DNA from: Flammeovirgaceae bacterium
Lineage (GTDB): Bacteria > Bacteroidota > Bacteroidia > Cytophagales > Cyclobacteriaceae
Assembly (NCBI GenBank): GCA_003229495.1
Contig: QIEB01000357.1
Coordinates: forward strand, 1-15,408
Length of the DNA stretch: 15,408 bases
Reading direction: 5' to 3'
In this document: positions 1 through 7,293 of the stretch, piece after piece
Layout of the letters: each line of letters begins with the position of its first letter
How positions within the stretch are numbered: position 1 is the stretch's first letter
Notes under the pieces: model-generated
Seen by the model: the letters and a program-made list of their open reading frames with translations, nothing else
The model's database searches: none
What the model was told of the DNA's origin: nothing
Translations under genes and position numbers: made by a program

Positions 1-267
1 GTTGATTTGCCATTTCAAAAAGGTGACGAGGTGGTTGCTTTGATAAATGGTTATGGCTCAACCACAAGAATGGAGATGTTCATTATGATGAGAAAAATGC
101 ATGCGTTTTTGGAGGCAAAAGGTATCCTGATACATGATACTGAACTGGGAGAGTTTTGCACAGCTCAGGAAATGGGAGGCGTTTCCGTAACCTTGATGAA
201 GCTTAATGAGGAACTAAAGAAATACCTTGACATGGCTGCTGACAGCCCCGGATATATCAAACACTAA
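1..267 (+). CDS. dhaK: Dihydroxyacetone kinase DhaK-type protein, C-terminal part (5' end outside window)
   Basis: The frame is open from the first base, so only the last 88 residues are seen. They match the C-terminal half of the DhaK (Dak1) domain: a VVALINGYGSTTRMEMF stretch, corresponding to the family's NxxGxTxxxEL motif, then a GEFCTAQEMGGVSVTLMKL stretch, corresponding to the conserved TSLEMAGxSxTLLKLDDEL block. It ends shortly after, as stand-alone DhaK subunits do, so no DhaL (ATP-binding) domain is fused at the C-terminus. DhaK binds dihydroxyacetone covalently through a histidine that would lie upstream of the window. Family members phosphorylate dihydroxyacetone using ATP or a phosphoprotein donor; close relatives phosphorylate erythrulose, so the substrate is open. 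The protein is cytoplasmic. A dhaL gene, if present, is not in the window. Confidence 0.85.
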   Translation, partial: VDLPFQKGDEVVALINGYGSTTRMEMFIMMRKMHAFLEAKGILIHDTELGEFCTAQEMGGVSVTLMKLNEELKKYLDMAADSPGYIKH

Positions 268-345
268 CCTTCAATTAGTAACATTTTAGCTTCTGTGACC
301 ATTTTGTGATACTTAATTCCGATATTTATATGGATTTTTAAGAAA

Positions 346-1002
346 ATGGATACTACTCGAAATTACCTCTTGATTTTTCTTATTTGGTTCTTCTGTATCA
401 ACAGCAGCATGGCCCATATTATTCTTTTAGGTCCGGCAGGAGGGGAAACCTTTGTCTCCGGAGAAGTTATTACCATTTCCTGGGAGGAAGGGCAAACCCA
501 TTTGCCTATAGATTTCGATTTGTCTTTCTCCTCCGACGGAGGAGTAACCTGGGAGGAAATAGCTTCTTTGAATACGGACCGATTTGAATACCAATGGATT
601 GTGCCTGATGTAGAAACTGAACAAGGAAAGATCAGGGTTATCCAGGATAATGAAGATACGGATTATATCGACATTTCATCAAATTTTAAAATTTCCAGAA
701 CCGAATTAGTCACCTCTGTTGAGGATCCGGGAAATCCTGCACCATCCGAAATACTCTCAAATTACCCCAATCCTTTCCAATCAGTAACCACCATAGAATT
801 TACCCTGGCCCATTTTAATCACGTTTCTCTGGAGGTCTATAACATTCAGGGAGCAAAAATGGCTACTTTGAGGGATGAAGTGCTTTCAGCGGGGAAATAC
901 GCTACTTCTTGGAATGCCACGGGAACGCCACCAGGTCTTTACATGGTACTGGTCCGGGTGGGCACTTTTATAGAAACCAGAAAACTGATCAAACTAGAGT
1001 AG
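346..1002 (+). CDS. Secreted protein with N-terminal Ig-like domain and T9SS type A sorting domain
   Basis: 218 residues. Residues 1-23 form a signal peptide with a hydrophobic core (YLLIFLIWFF) and a likely signal peptidase I site after Ser-Met-Ala23. Residues ~24-115 look like one beta-sandwich domain (PAGGETFVSGEVITISW, then FSSDGGVTWEEI), a pattern seen in small secreted Bacteroidota proteins. Residues ~135-218 carry the T9SS C-terminal domain signature: SNYPNPFQSVTTIEF, VYNIQGAKM, an SAGKYATSWNATG / PPGLYMVLV segment, and a terminal KLIKLE. The protein should cross the inner membrane by Sec and the outer membrane by T9SS, then be anchored or released. No catalytic motif is visible, so a binding or structural role is as likely as any. 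The ATG has no Shine-Dalgarno sequence, as is usual in this phylum. It converges tail to tail with the downstream minus-strand gene, 18 bases away. Confidence 0.85.
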   Translation: MDTTRNYLLIFLIWFFCINSSMAHIILLGPAGGETFVSGEVITISWEEGQTHLPIDFDLSFSSDGGVTWEEIASLNTDRFEYQWIVPDVETEQGKIRVIQDNEDTDYIDISSNFKISRTELVTSVEDPGNPAPSEILSNYPNPFQSVTTIEFTLAHFNHVSLEVYNIQGAKMATLRDEVLSAGKYATSWNATGTPPGLYMVLVRVGTFIETRKLIKLE

Positions 1003-1020
1003 TATATAACTCCGGAAGCC

Positions 1021-1797
1021 TTAGTTCGGTTTCAATTCAAGCAGTTCAATTTTGCGAAATTCAATAGGCGCACTCTCAGCCTGGATGGCAATAAACCCCT
1101 TTTCCAAAAGCTTACCATCCTGTTTGATTGCGGGATTATAGCCATTGACAACTCCTCCGCCAATCTGTGGTTTGAAATAGGTCAAAACCGTATCTCCTTC
1201 AACCATGTGTCTGATCAGGGAGTCACCAAATACCTGTATTTCAATATTTACCCACTGATCTCCGTGATAGGTCTTTGAATTCGATTTTAAACAGTGAGGG
1301 GTAAATAAGGTGTCGCCCAATACCACATTGGTCCCCGGAGTGCACAAATTGTTGGTCGACCGATCACCTTGGCCGGTTCCCCCAAGCAGCTGCGCTTCAA
1401 TAGAGATGGGAAAATCCTGGTCTATGCCCATGCTTTCTGCAGATTGGGAGTGTAGCATGAAGCCATTATTCCGTACTGCCCAGCCAGGCCCATTATTTAC
1501 TTGTTTTTCCACAAATCTGTACTCGGCCCGTAGGATGTAGTACGAGAATTCCTGGTTATAAAATAAATGTCCAAATTTTCCATCAAAAGTTTCGTACTGG
1601 GAGTAGTCAACTTTAAGCACCCCGTTTTCAACACCAAAAGTGTTTTTGTAATTTACACCCAACTCCTGTCCTGTGATCTTTACCTGCCAGTTATCCAAAT
1701 CTTTTCCATTGAATAACTGAATCCATTGCTCTTTGCTATTGTCCTGGGAATAGGCTTGACAAGACAAAAAGAAAAATAGTAACCATAACTTGTTCAC
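1021..1797 (-). CDS. Secreted DUF1080 / 3-keto-disaccharide hydrolase-type protein
   Basis: 258 residues, starting at GTG (1797). An in-frame TAA lies five codons upstream and no ATG lies between, so GTG is the best start. Residues 1-18 form a signal peptide (LWLLFFFLSC core); cleavage near AYSQ is likely, with Cys13 a poor lipobox candidate. The mature part opens with the DUF1080 hallmark WIQLFNGKDLDNWQVK (25-40) and continues with the family's beta-sandwich motifs: NTFGVENGVLKVD (52-64), GWAVRNNGFMLHSQ (105-118), ISIEAQLLGG (131-140), VNIEIQVFGD (183-192) and a terminal GFIAIQAESAPIEFRKIELLEL (234-255). PF06439 proteins have a concanavalin-like fold, and some hydrolyse 3-keto-glycosides outside the cytoplasm. 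The substrate here is unknown. The gene is divergent from the large TPR/VCBS gene, sharing a 44-bp intergenic region. Confidence 0.85.
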   Translation of the reverse strand: MNKLWLLFFFLSCQAYSQDNSKEQWIQLFNGKDLDNWQVKITGQELGVNYKNTFGVENGVLKVDYSQYETFDGKFGHLFYNQEFSYYILRAEYRFVEKQVNNGPGWAVRNNGFMLHSQSAESMGIDQDFPISIEAQLLGGTGQGDRSTNNLCTPGTNVVLGDTLFTPHCLKSNSKTYHGDQWVNIEIQVFGDSLIRHMVEGDTVLTYFKPQIGGGVVNGYNPAIKQDGKLLEKGFIAIQAESAPIEFRKIELLELKPN

Positions 1798-1829
1798 GTT
1801 GTTGTTTATTTAATCATAATTTATATTTA
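1798..1829 (+). promoter_or_regulatory. Candidate Bacteroidota-type promoter for the TPR/VCBS gene
   Basis: GTTG (1798-1801) is a 3/4 match to the Bacteroidota -33 TTTG box. It is followed after 20 bases by TATATTTA (1822-1829), which matches five of the six fixed positions of the -7 consensus TAnnTTTG. The spacing fits, but the predicted start site would leave a leader of only a few bases before the ATG at 1842, so the call is weak. Confidence 0.25.
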
Positions 1830-1834
1830 TGATT
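1812..1834. promoter_or_regulatory. Perfect 8-bp inverted repeat in divergent intergenic region (candidate operator)
   Basis: The left arm AATCATAA (1812-1819) and right arm TTATGATT (1827-1834) are exact reverse complements separated by 7 bases (TTTATAT). The element fills the centre of the 44-bp gap between the divergent GTG at 1797 and ATG at 1842, and its right arm overlaps a possible -7 promoter box. This is the geometry of a dimeric regulator site. The region is very AT-rich, so chance symmetry is possible. Confidence 0.35.
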
Positions 1835-1841
1835 CGAAGTT

Positions 1842-4800
1842 ATGAAAATTAGATATACCCATATTATTATTTTTGCAATGCTTTTGACCACCTTAACCGG
1901 TGGTTGTAAGAAAGAAAGGGGCCAGCAAGGAGAATTTTTTGAGAATTCAGACACAAGCAGTCAGGCAATAGTAGATCCAACTCCGGAGCAACAACTTATG
2001 ATTGATGCCTCCTCAGCTCGTACCAGGGGGCTGGCATATCTTGAAGAAGACCAATTGGAATCAGCAGAGAAGGAATTCCAGCGTCTGAACGAGCTTGCTC
2101 CTAATGAAACTTTGGGTTACACCAACCTCGGTATTGTATATATGAGGATGGGAAAATATTCTCAAGCTGAGGAACAGTTGGAAAAAGCCAAAGCGCTTGA
2201 CCCCGATGACGCTGATATCCGTTTCAACCTGTCAAGAGCTTACTCATTTCTAGGAAAAGATGAGCAGGCCAGGCAGGAATTGGAAGCATCCTTGAAAATT
2301 GATCCGGCCCATGTTCAGTCCTTGTACCTCCTTGCGGAGACCTACGGTAGATCTGGTGAGGCCAATTCATTGCAAGAATGGGAAAAATATTTAAAAAAGA
2401 TTGTACAGATACTTCCGGGCAATATTGTAGCGCGTCTTCACCTGATTGAGGCGTTAATACGAAATCATAAAAGTAAAGAGGCTCTCATACATTTGGAAGA
2501 GATTGAAAGAGTCTATCCGGAGTATCCCATAGATGCTAAAGATCATTACCGGAAGGCTATCAATGAATTACAGCTTGGAAATCATGAAGAAGCCTTGAAG
2601 GCAAGCCTTATCTTTCACAATATTTTAAAACTCACCAACTTTTACCAAGCCAAAATACAGCAGTTGAAAGGTGCAAAGGATGGAACAATCGGAATACCCA
2701 TGATTACTTTCAACCAGCCCTCACCAGCCTTTATGGGGAGAAGCGGGTCAATTTTAGAAACTATTAATTTTACTGACGTCACTGAACTGGCTGACTTGGG
2801 CATAGTAGCAAATTTACCCGGCTCAGAGCAAGTAAGTAAGAATTATCCACATCTGGCAGTAGAAGATTTTGACCACGATGGCGATTCGGATATTTACCTG
2901 GGAAGCATGGAACCTCAGGGGGGTGATTATGCACATTACCTGTTCAGCAATGAATTCGGCCGGTTCCAGGATATTGCAGAAAATATCGGTTTGACGCATT
3001 CTGGAATAGAGTATTCAGCGTCTTTCGTCGATTATGATAATGACGGATATTTGGATTTATACATTGTAAAAAAAGGACAAAACATTCTCTACAAAAATGT
3101 GAGCGAGGGAGTCTTCGAAGATGTAACCAAACAAGCCGGTCTTGCCGGAAACACAAAGCAGCTCGGGTCCTTATTTTTTGATTTCGACCACGAAGGGGAC
3201 CTGGATCTTTTTGTAACATCCGAAGGTGCCAACGAAATTTATCGAAATAATGCCGACGGTACATTCACCAATCTGTCTTACACATCAGTGCTTAAAGGTC
3301 CGGAGGTAATTTCAAGGGATGCCGTATTCGGTGATTTTGACGATGACGGAGATGTGGACCTTTTCGTGGTAAATGAAAATGCCAGTAATGCCCTTTACAC
3401 CAATTTGAGAAACGGGATATTTGAAGATATTACTGAGGCCAGCGGATTGGTCACTAATGGCGGTTCTACCGCGGTAGCCAGTGGAGATTACAATAATGAT
3501 GGTTATCTGGACTTGTTTATTACTGCTTCAAATGGACAGTATTATCTGATGCAAAATAAGGGCGATGGAACATATGAAGCAGATCCCAAATCCAAGCAGC
3601 TTAAGGATATTCTTCAGTATATGATAGGTTACGATGCTGAATTTTTTGACTTCGATAATGATGGGTACCTTGACTTATTAGTTGGCGGCCAGGCAACCGA
3701 TCCAAAGGGCAGCGGTTTAAAACTGTTTCATAACGATAAGCAGGGAGGATTTGAGGATGTCTCGGAAGTCTTACCCAAAGGTATTAATGGAGCAAGGCAA
3801 TTGGCCCTGGCTGATTATAACCAGGATGGTGATCTGGACATATTCATGACCGGTATTCAGGGAGGTTTTCGGTTATTAAGAAACGACGGAGGAAACGCCA
3901 ATCATCATTTGAAAGTCCAATTGGTAGGCATTCGTCAAGGAAGCGGCAAGAATAACTATTTTGGGATAGGAGCCAAGGTTGAAGTAAGGGCTGGGTATCA
4001 ATACCAGATGCGCACAGTAACCGGGCCCAACACCCATTTTGGACTGGGGAACAATGAAGGGGCCGATGTAGTCCGGATCCTGTGGACCAATGGGGTCCCT
4101 CAAAATATATTCTCACCCGGAAGCGATCAAGACCTTATGGAGCAACAACGATTGAAAGGGTCCTGTCCTTTTCTTTATACCTGGAATGGGGAGGAATATG
4201 AGTTTGTTAAAGATATGATGTGGAGAAGTGCGCTGGGAATGCCAATGGGCATTATGGGAGACAAGGCCACCTACGCCTTCGCCAATGCTTCGGAAGAATA
4301 TCTAAAGATCCCAGGGGAAAAGCTTCAGGTCAAGAACGGGTTGCTAAAAATACAGGTGACCTCAGAATTGTGGGAAACCATATACCTGGATGAACTCTTT
4401 CTTATGGCAGTGGACCATCCCGAATCTTCTGACATTTATTTGGATGAACGTTTTACAGCACACCCTTTTCCTGATTACCGGATATATTCTGTGCCCGTTC
4501 CGATATCGCCGGTATCGGCCACGGATAACCAGGGGAATGACCTGACCTCGTTCATTTTGGATAAGGACCATAAGTACATTTCAAACTTCACCCACACCCA
4601 ATATCAGGGCCTCACGGAGTTACATCATTTGATCTTAGATCTGGGTGATCAGGCCCAGCCAGAAAGATTGTACTTATTTATGAACGGTTGGATCTTCCCG
4701 ACAGATGCCAGTATTAATGCCGCGATTTCACAATCAGGAAAAACCACTTCAATTCCTCCTTATCTACAGGTTAAGAACAAAGCAGGCATTTGGACCACTG

Positions 4801-5456
4801 TTATTGAAAACATGGGATTCCCATTGGGTAAGAATAAGACTATGGTAGTTGATCTATCCGGAAAGTTTTTATCCAAAGATCGTTCTGTGAGGATCAGCAC
4901 AAACATGGAAATTTATTGGGACCACATATTTTATTCAGATTGTGCTGCCGAAGTTCCTGTCCATACCAATGTGATGAAACCTAAAGCCGCAGATCTGCAT
5001 TACCGGGGGTTCTCTGAAATGTACCGTATGGGGAAAGATGGACCACATTGGTTTGATTATAATAAGGTATCTAAAGGGCCAAAGTGGCGCGACCTGTCCG
5101 GGAGCTATACACGTTTTGGCGATGTGCTTGATCTTTTGTCAGATGCAGACAACAGGTATATAATTAGCAACGCAGGGGATGAAATAAGCATTGCATTTGA
5201 TGCTGCAAGTTTACCGGATTTGCCAAGCGGTTGGACCAGGGACTTTGTGATTTACAGTGTCGGATGGGTAAAAGACGGTGATCTGAACACTGCAAATGGC
5301 GATACCGTTGCACCGCTCCCATATCATGGATTAACACAGTATCCATATGGGGCAAAAGATTCCTATCCCCATGACCCGATACTTCAGCAGTATCAAGAAA
5401 AATATAATACCCGTCAGGTTACCTCAGAGCAATTTCAAAATTACCTTAAGAAATAA
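1842..5456 (+). CDS. Large exported TPR + FG-GAP/VCBS repeat + ASPIC/UnbV protein with novel C-terminal region
   Basis: 1204 residues. The N-terminus is lipoprotein-like: a hydrophobic stretch followed by TGGC22-KKE. Residues ~55-265 are TPR helices, including LGYTNLGIVYMRMGKYSQAE at 91-110. Seven FG-GAP/VCBS calcium-loop motifs follow at 342, 397, 447, 498, 549, 603 and 658 (for example DFDHDGDSD, DYDNDGYLD, DFDDDGDVD), consistent with a beta-propeller. Residues ~704-760 match the ASPIC/UnbV domain (FGIGAKVEVRAG, THFGLGNNEGADVVRILWTNG). The last ~435 residues begin SCPFLYTWNGEEYEFVKDMMW; I cannot assign them to a named domain. CRTAC1-type proteins are extracellular, and their biochemical role is mostly unknown. 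The TPR part suggests protein partners on the cell surface. The stop overlaps the start of the next gene (TAATG), so the two are translationally coupled. Confidence 0.9.
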   Translation: MKIRYTHIIIFAMLLTTLTGGCKKERGQQGEFFENSDTSSQAIVDPTPEQQLMIDASSARTRGLAYLEEDQLESAEKEFQRLNELAPNETLGYTNLGIVYMRMGKYSQAEEQLEKAKALDPDDADIRFNLSRAYSFLGKDEQARQELEASLKIDPAHVQSLYLLAETYGRSGEANSLQEWEKYLKKIVQILPGNIVARLHLIEALIRNHKSKEALIHLEEIERVYPEYPIDAKDHYRKAINELQLGNHEEALKASLIFHNILKLTNFYQAKIQQLKGAKDGTIGIPMITFNQPSPAFMGRSGSILETINFTDVTELADLGIVANLPGSEQVSKNYPHLAVEDFDHDGDSDIYLGSMEPQGGDYAHYLFSNEFGRFQDIAENIGLTHSGIEYSASFVDYDNDGYLDLYIVKKGQNILYKNVSEGVFEDVTKQAGLAGNTKQLGSLFFDFDHEGDLDLFVTSEGANEIYRNNADGTFTNLSYTSVLKGPEVISRDAVFGDFDDDGDVDLFVVNENASNALYTNLRNGIFEDITEASGLVTNGGSTAVASGDYNNDGYLDLFITASNGQYYLMQNKGDGTYEADPKSKQLKDILQYMIGYDAEFFDFDNDGYLDLLVGGQATDPKGSGLKLFHNDKQGGFEDVSEVLPKGINGARQLALADYNQDGDLDIFMTGIQGGFRLLRNDGGNANHHLKVQLVGIRQGSGKNNYFGIGAKVEVRAGYQYQMRTVTGPNTHFGLGNNEGADVVRILWTNGVPQNIFSPGSDQDLMEQQRLKGSCPFLYTWNGEEYEFVKDMMWRSALGMPMGIMGDKATYAFANASEEYLKIPGEKLQVKNGLLKIQVTSELWETIYLDELFLMAVDHPESSDIYLDERFTAHPFPDYRIYSVPVPISPVSATDNQGNDLTSFILDKDHKYISNFTHTQYQGLTELHHLILDLGDQAQPERLYLFMNGWIFPTDASINAAISQSGKTTSIPPYLQVKNKAGIWTTVIENMGFPLGKNKTMVVDLSGKFLSKDRSVRISTNMEIYWDHIFYSDCAAEVPVHTNVMKPKAADLHYRGFSEMYRMGKDGPHWFDYNKVSKGPKWRDLSGSYTRFGDVLDLLSDADNRYIISNAGDEISIAFDAASLPDLPSGWTRDFVIYSVGWVKDGDLNTANGDTVAPLPYHGLTQYPYGAKDSYPHDPILQQYQEKYNTRQVTSEQFQNYLKK

Positions 5457-6349
5457 TGAATATTGCTAAAAACATCTCAGATTGGCCGCTATCCATATAC
5501 AAAAGATCTGGAATTTCAATTTTATTGCTGTGTGCCATGGTATTTACGGAGTGTCAGAATAAAGAGACGCCACTGATTTTTTCCGCTATCGGGGATGTAC
5601 CGTATTCTGAAGGACTTGCAGATTCATTACGTACTAGCCTTAGTAAATTTAATAAGCATAATAGTTCTTCTTTCTTAATTCATTTAGGTGACATAAAGTC
5701 TGGCAGCACACCTTGTGAAGAGTTTATTTATGACCAGGTCGCAGATATATTAAAGCTTTCTGCGGTTCCGGTATTTATTGTCCCAGGCGACAATGAGTAT
5801 AATGATTGCGAAGATCCAAAAGAAGCATTTGCCTGGTGGAACAAGTATTTCTTTCATTTTCATGAAAATTGGGAATTTCCCTGGGAAATCAGGTACCAGC
5901 CAGACCATCAGGAAAATTTCACCTGGGTAAAAAATGATGTCCTGTTTGTAGGCTTAAACCTGGTTGGAGGCCTTGTACACGACTCAAGCGAGTGGGATAC
6001 CCGTCTCAAACAGAACGCAAATTGGATCGACAGTTTACTTGAAAAAGATAGTACCTTCAAAGCCATGGTGGTCTTTGGGCATGCGAACATGAACAATGAG
6101 CCGCAGAAATATGAAGTGTTTACTAATCAATTCAGGTCAATCGCTGCCGCTTTTAAAAAGCCCATTTTATATCTTCATGGAGACGGACATTATTGGATTA
6201 GAGACAGGCCCTGGGCAGAACAAAATATACATAGAGTTCAGGTGGATGCCGGGGCCAGAATATTGCAAATAGCAATAGATACCAAATTAGCAGATCCTTT
6301 TGTTTTTGTAAAAAATGGAAAAGATGGACCAGTAAAAATTGAACCCTAA
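5456..6349 (+). CDS. Exported calcineurin-like metallophosphoesterase family protein
   Basis: 297 residues; the ATG shares one base with the preceding stop (TAATG). A hydrophobic segment at ~20-31 followed by EC33QNKE suggests export, although Glu at -1 is a poor lipobox. Metallophosphoesterase-like motifs appear in the expected order: GDVPYS (46-51) in place of the usual DxH motif, HLGD (76-79), PGDNEYNDC (110-118) as a variant of GNHE, FGHANM (207-212), and HGDGHYW (241-247) as a variant of GHxH. So the dinuclear metal site is recognisable but non-canonical in the first and last motifs. A phosphatase or phosphodiesterase role in the periplasm or on the surface is inferred; no substrate can be named. 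Its 3' end overlaps the convergent radical SAM gene by four bases. Confidence 0.8.
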   Translation: MNIAKNISDWPLSIYKRSGISILLLCAMVFTECQNKETPLIFSAIGDVPYSEGLADSLRTSLSKFNKHNSSSFLIHLGDIKSGSTPCEEFIYDQVADILKLSAVPVFIVPGDNEYNDCEDPKEAFAWWNKYFFHFHENWEFPWEIRYQPDHQENFTWVKNDVLFVGLNLVGGLVHDSSEWDTRLKQNANWIDSLLEKDSTFKAMVVFGHANMNNEPQKYEVFTNQFRSIAAAFKKPILYLHGDGHYWIRDRPWAEQNIHRVQVDAGARILQIAIDTKLADPFVFVKNGKDGPVKIEP

Positions 6350-7293
6350 ACCTCCTCTTGGCATTCACAGCCAATTTTTGGCAAAATGTATTGGTAGTGG
6401 TTCATTTGCCCCAGTCTTTCTTTACGTTTTTCAAGGCACTTGCTACAGTCGGAGAACAATTCAATATCCCACAAGTCTGCAAATACATTGCCGGCCTCCA
6501 GGGCAATACCATAATCCAGAACATTTTCCAAAGAGCTAATAATAGGCGGGCAAAAATGCCCCAGTTTCCCCAGATGCTCAAGGGCCCCGTTGCCGTATCG
6601 CGTTGGAATCACTACACAACACTTTACTCCCGTATTGAAGGCAAATTCAATGGATCGTTTTGCCCACATTACTCCTTCCGATTCATTTAAAAAAGGGGGC
6701 TTTAGCAAGATAAAGGCCCTGGTCGAGATGTTGTGTCCGTTCAGAATATTGACCGCTTTTTCAAAATCCCCAAGGGTCATTTTCTTATTGAGTTTTTCCA
6801 GCACGCCGGGATGGACCGTCTCCAGACCCATAGCTATTTCCAGTGTTGGGGACAGCATTTCCTGAAACTTAAAGGTCAGTGTATTTATCAGTTTCGGGTG
6901 GCTTTCTACAATTACCCGGTCAAAATCTTTTATCATCTCGGCAATTGCACCATAATCTTCTTCGGGGATGGCATTTACATCAAAAAAATTCCCGCTATTG
7001 TATAGCTTGATGGTTTGGGCTTTTGGTAGCCTGTTCAATGCCCATTTTACCTGATAAGGAATATCGCCAGCCTGCACGGGCTCATCAGTGGTGTTTTTCC
7101 AAAGGTCGCACATCAGGCATTGAAACGGGCATTCTTTGTTGGACAAGAATATGGTGGCAACTGTGGAAATTGCTCCGTTAATCCCTTTTTCCTCTTCTAC
7201 ATAAAATGAATAGGGCCTTCTAAAGTCAACTTTATTTTTGGGTCCTCTCTTAGATTTTATCCAATGGCTGGTAATTTCAAGATCAGCCGGCAT
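6346..7293 (-). CDS. Radical SAM protein, COG1244 / RaSEA-like
   Basis: 315 residues from the ATG at 7293. The frame runs open to a TTG at 7356, but that would overlap the upstream gene by 74 bases, while the ATG gives an 11-base overlap and leaves the domain whole. The CPFQCLMC motif (55-62) is the CxxxCxxC cluster that binds the SAM-cleaving 4Fe-4S centre. The following DLWKNTTDEP, IKLYNSGNFFD, EIAMGLETVHP and LKPPFLNESEGVMW blocks are, from memory, typical of the COG1244 / TIGR01210 group, whose archaeal member RaSEA acts in archaeosine tRNA synthesis. Bacteria do not make archaeosine, so the reaction here is unknown. Four C-terminal cysteines (DCSKC at 282-286, CEC at 309-311) could bind a second metal or Fe-S centre. 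It is coupled to the Asn-synthetase-like gene upstream. Confidence 0.85.
   Translation of the reverse strand: MPADLEITSHWIKSKRGPKNKVDFRRPYSFYVEEEKGINGAISTVATIFLSNKECPFQCLMCDLWKNTTDEPVQAGDIPYQVKWALNRLPKAQTIKLYNSGNFFDVNAIPEEDYGAIAEMIKDFDRVIVESHPKLINTLTFKFQEMLSPTLEIAMGLETVHPGVLEKLNKKMTLGDFEKAVNILNGHNISTRAFILLKPPFLNESEGVMWAKRSIEFAFNTGVKCCVVIPTRYGNGALEHLGKLGHFCPPIISSLENVLDYGIALEAGNVFADLWDIELFSDCSKCLEKRKERLGQMNHYQYILPKIGCECQEEV

Noticed and set aside
302..330. TTTTG followed about 20 bases later by AT-rich sequence, a possible promoter for the T9SS protein gene.
   Set aside because: No stretch at the right spacing matches TAnnTTTG well.
2850..3850. Repeated GAT/GAC-rich segments in the large plus-strand gene as DNA-level tandem repeats.
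   Set aside because: They encode degenerate protein-level calcium-loop repeats and are not conserved as DNA repeats.
6358..6382. TTGGC-N7-GCCAA followed by a run of T, resembling a terminator for the metallophosphoesterase gene.
   Set aside because: The stem is only five pairs, it lies inside the convergent radical SAM coding sequence, and an alternative pairing with the next TTGGC exists; too weak to call.
6346..7293. The radical SAM protein as the maturase (anSME) of the neighbouring sulfatase.
   Set aside because: anSMEs have a different CxxxCxxC context and a seven-cysteine SPASM C-terminus; the DLWKNT and GLETVHP blocks point to the COG1244 group.
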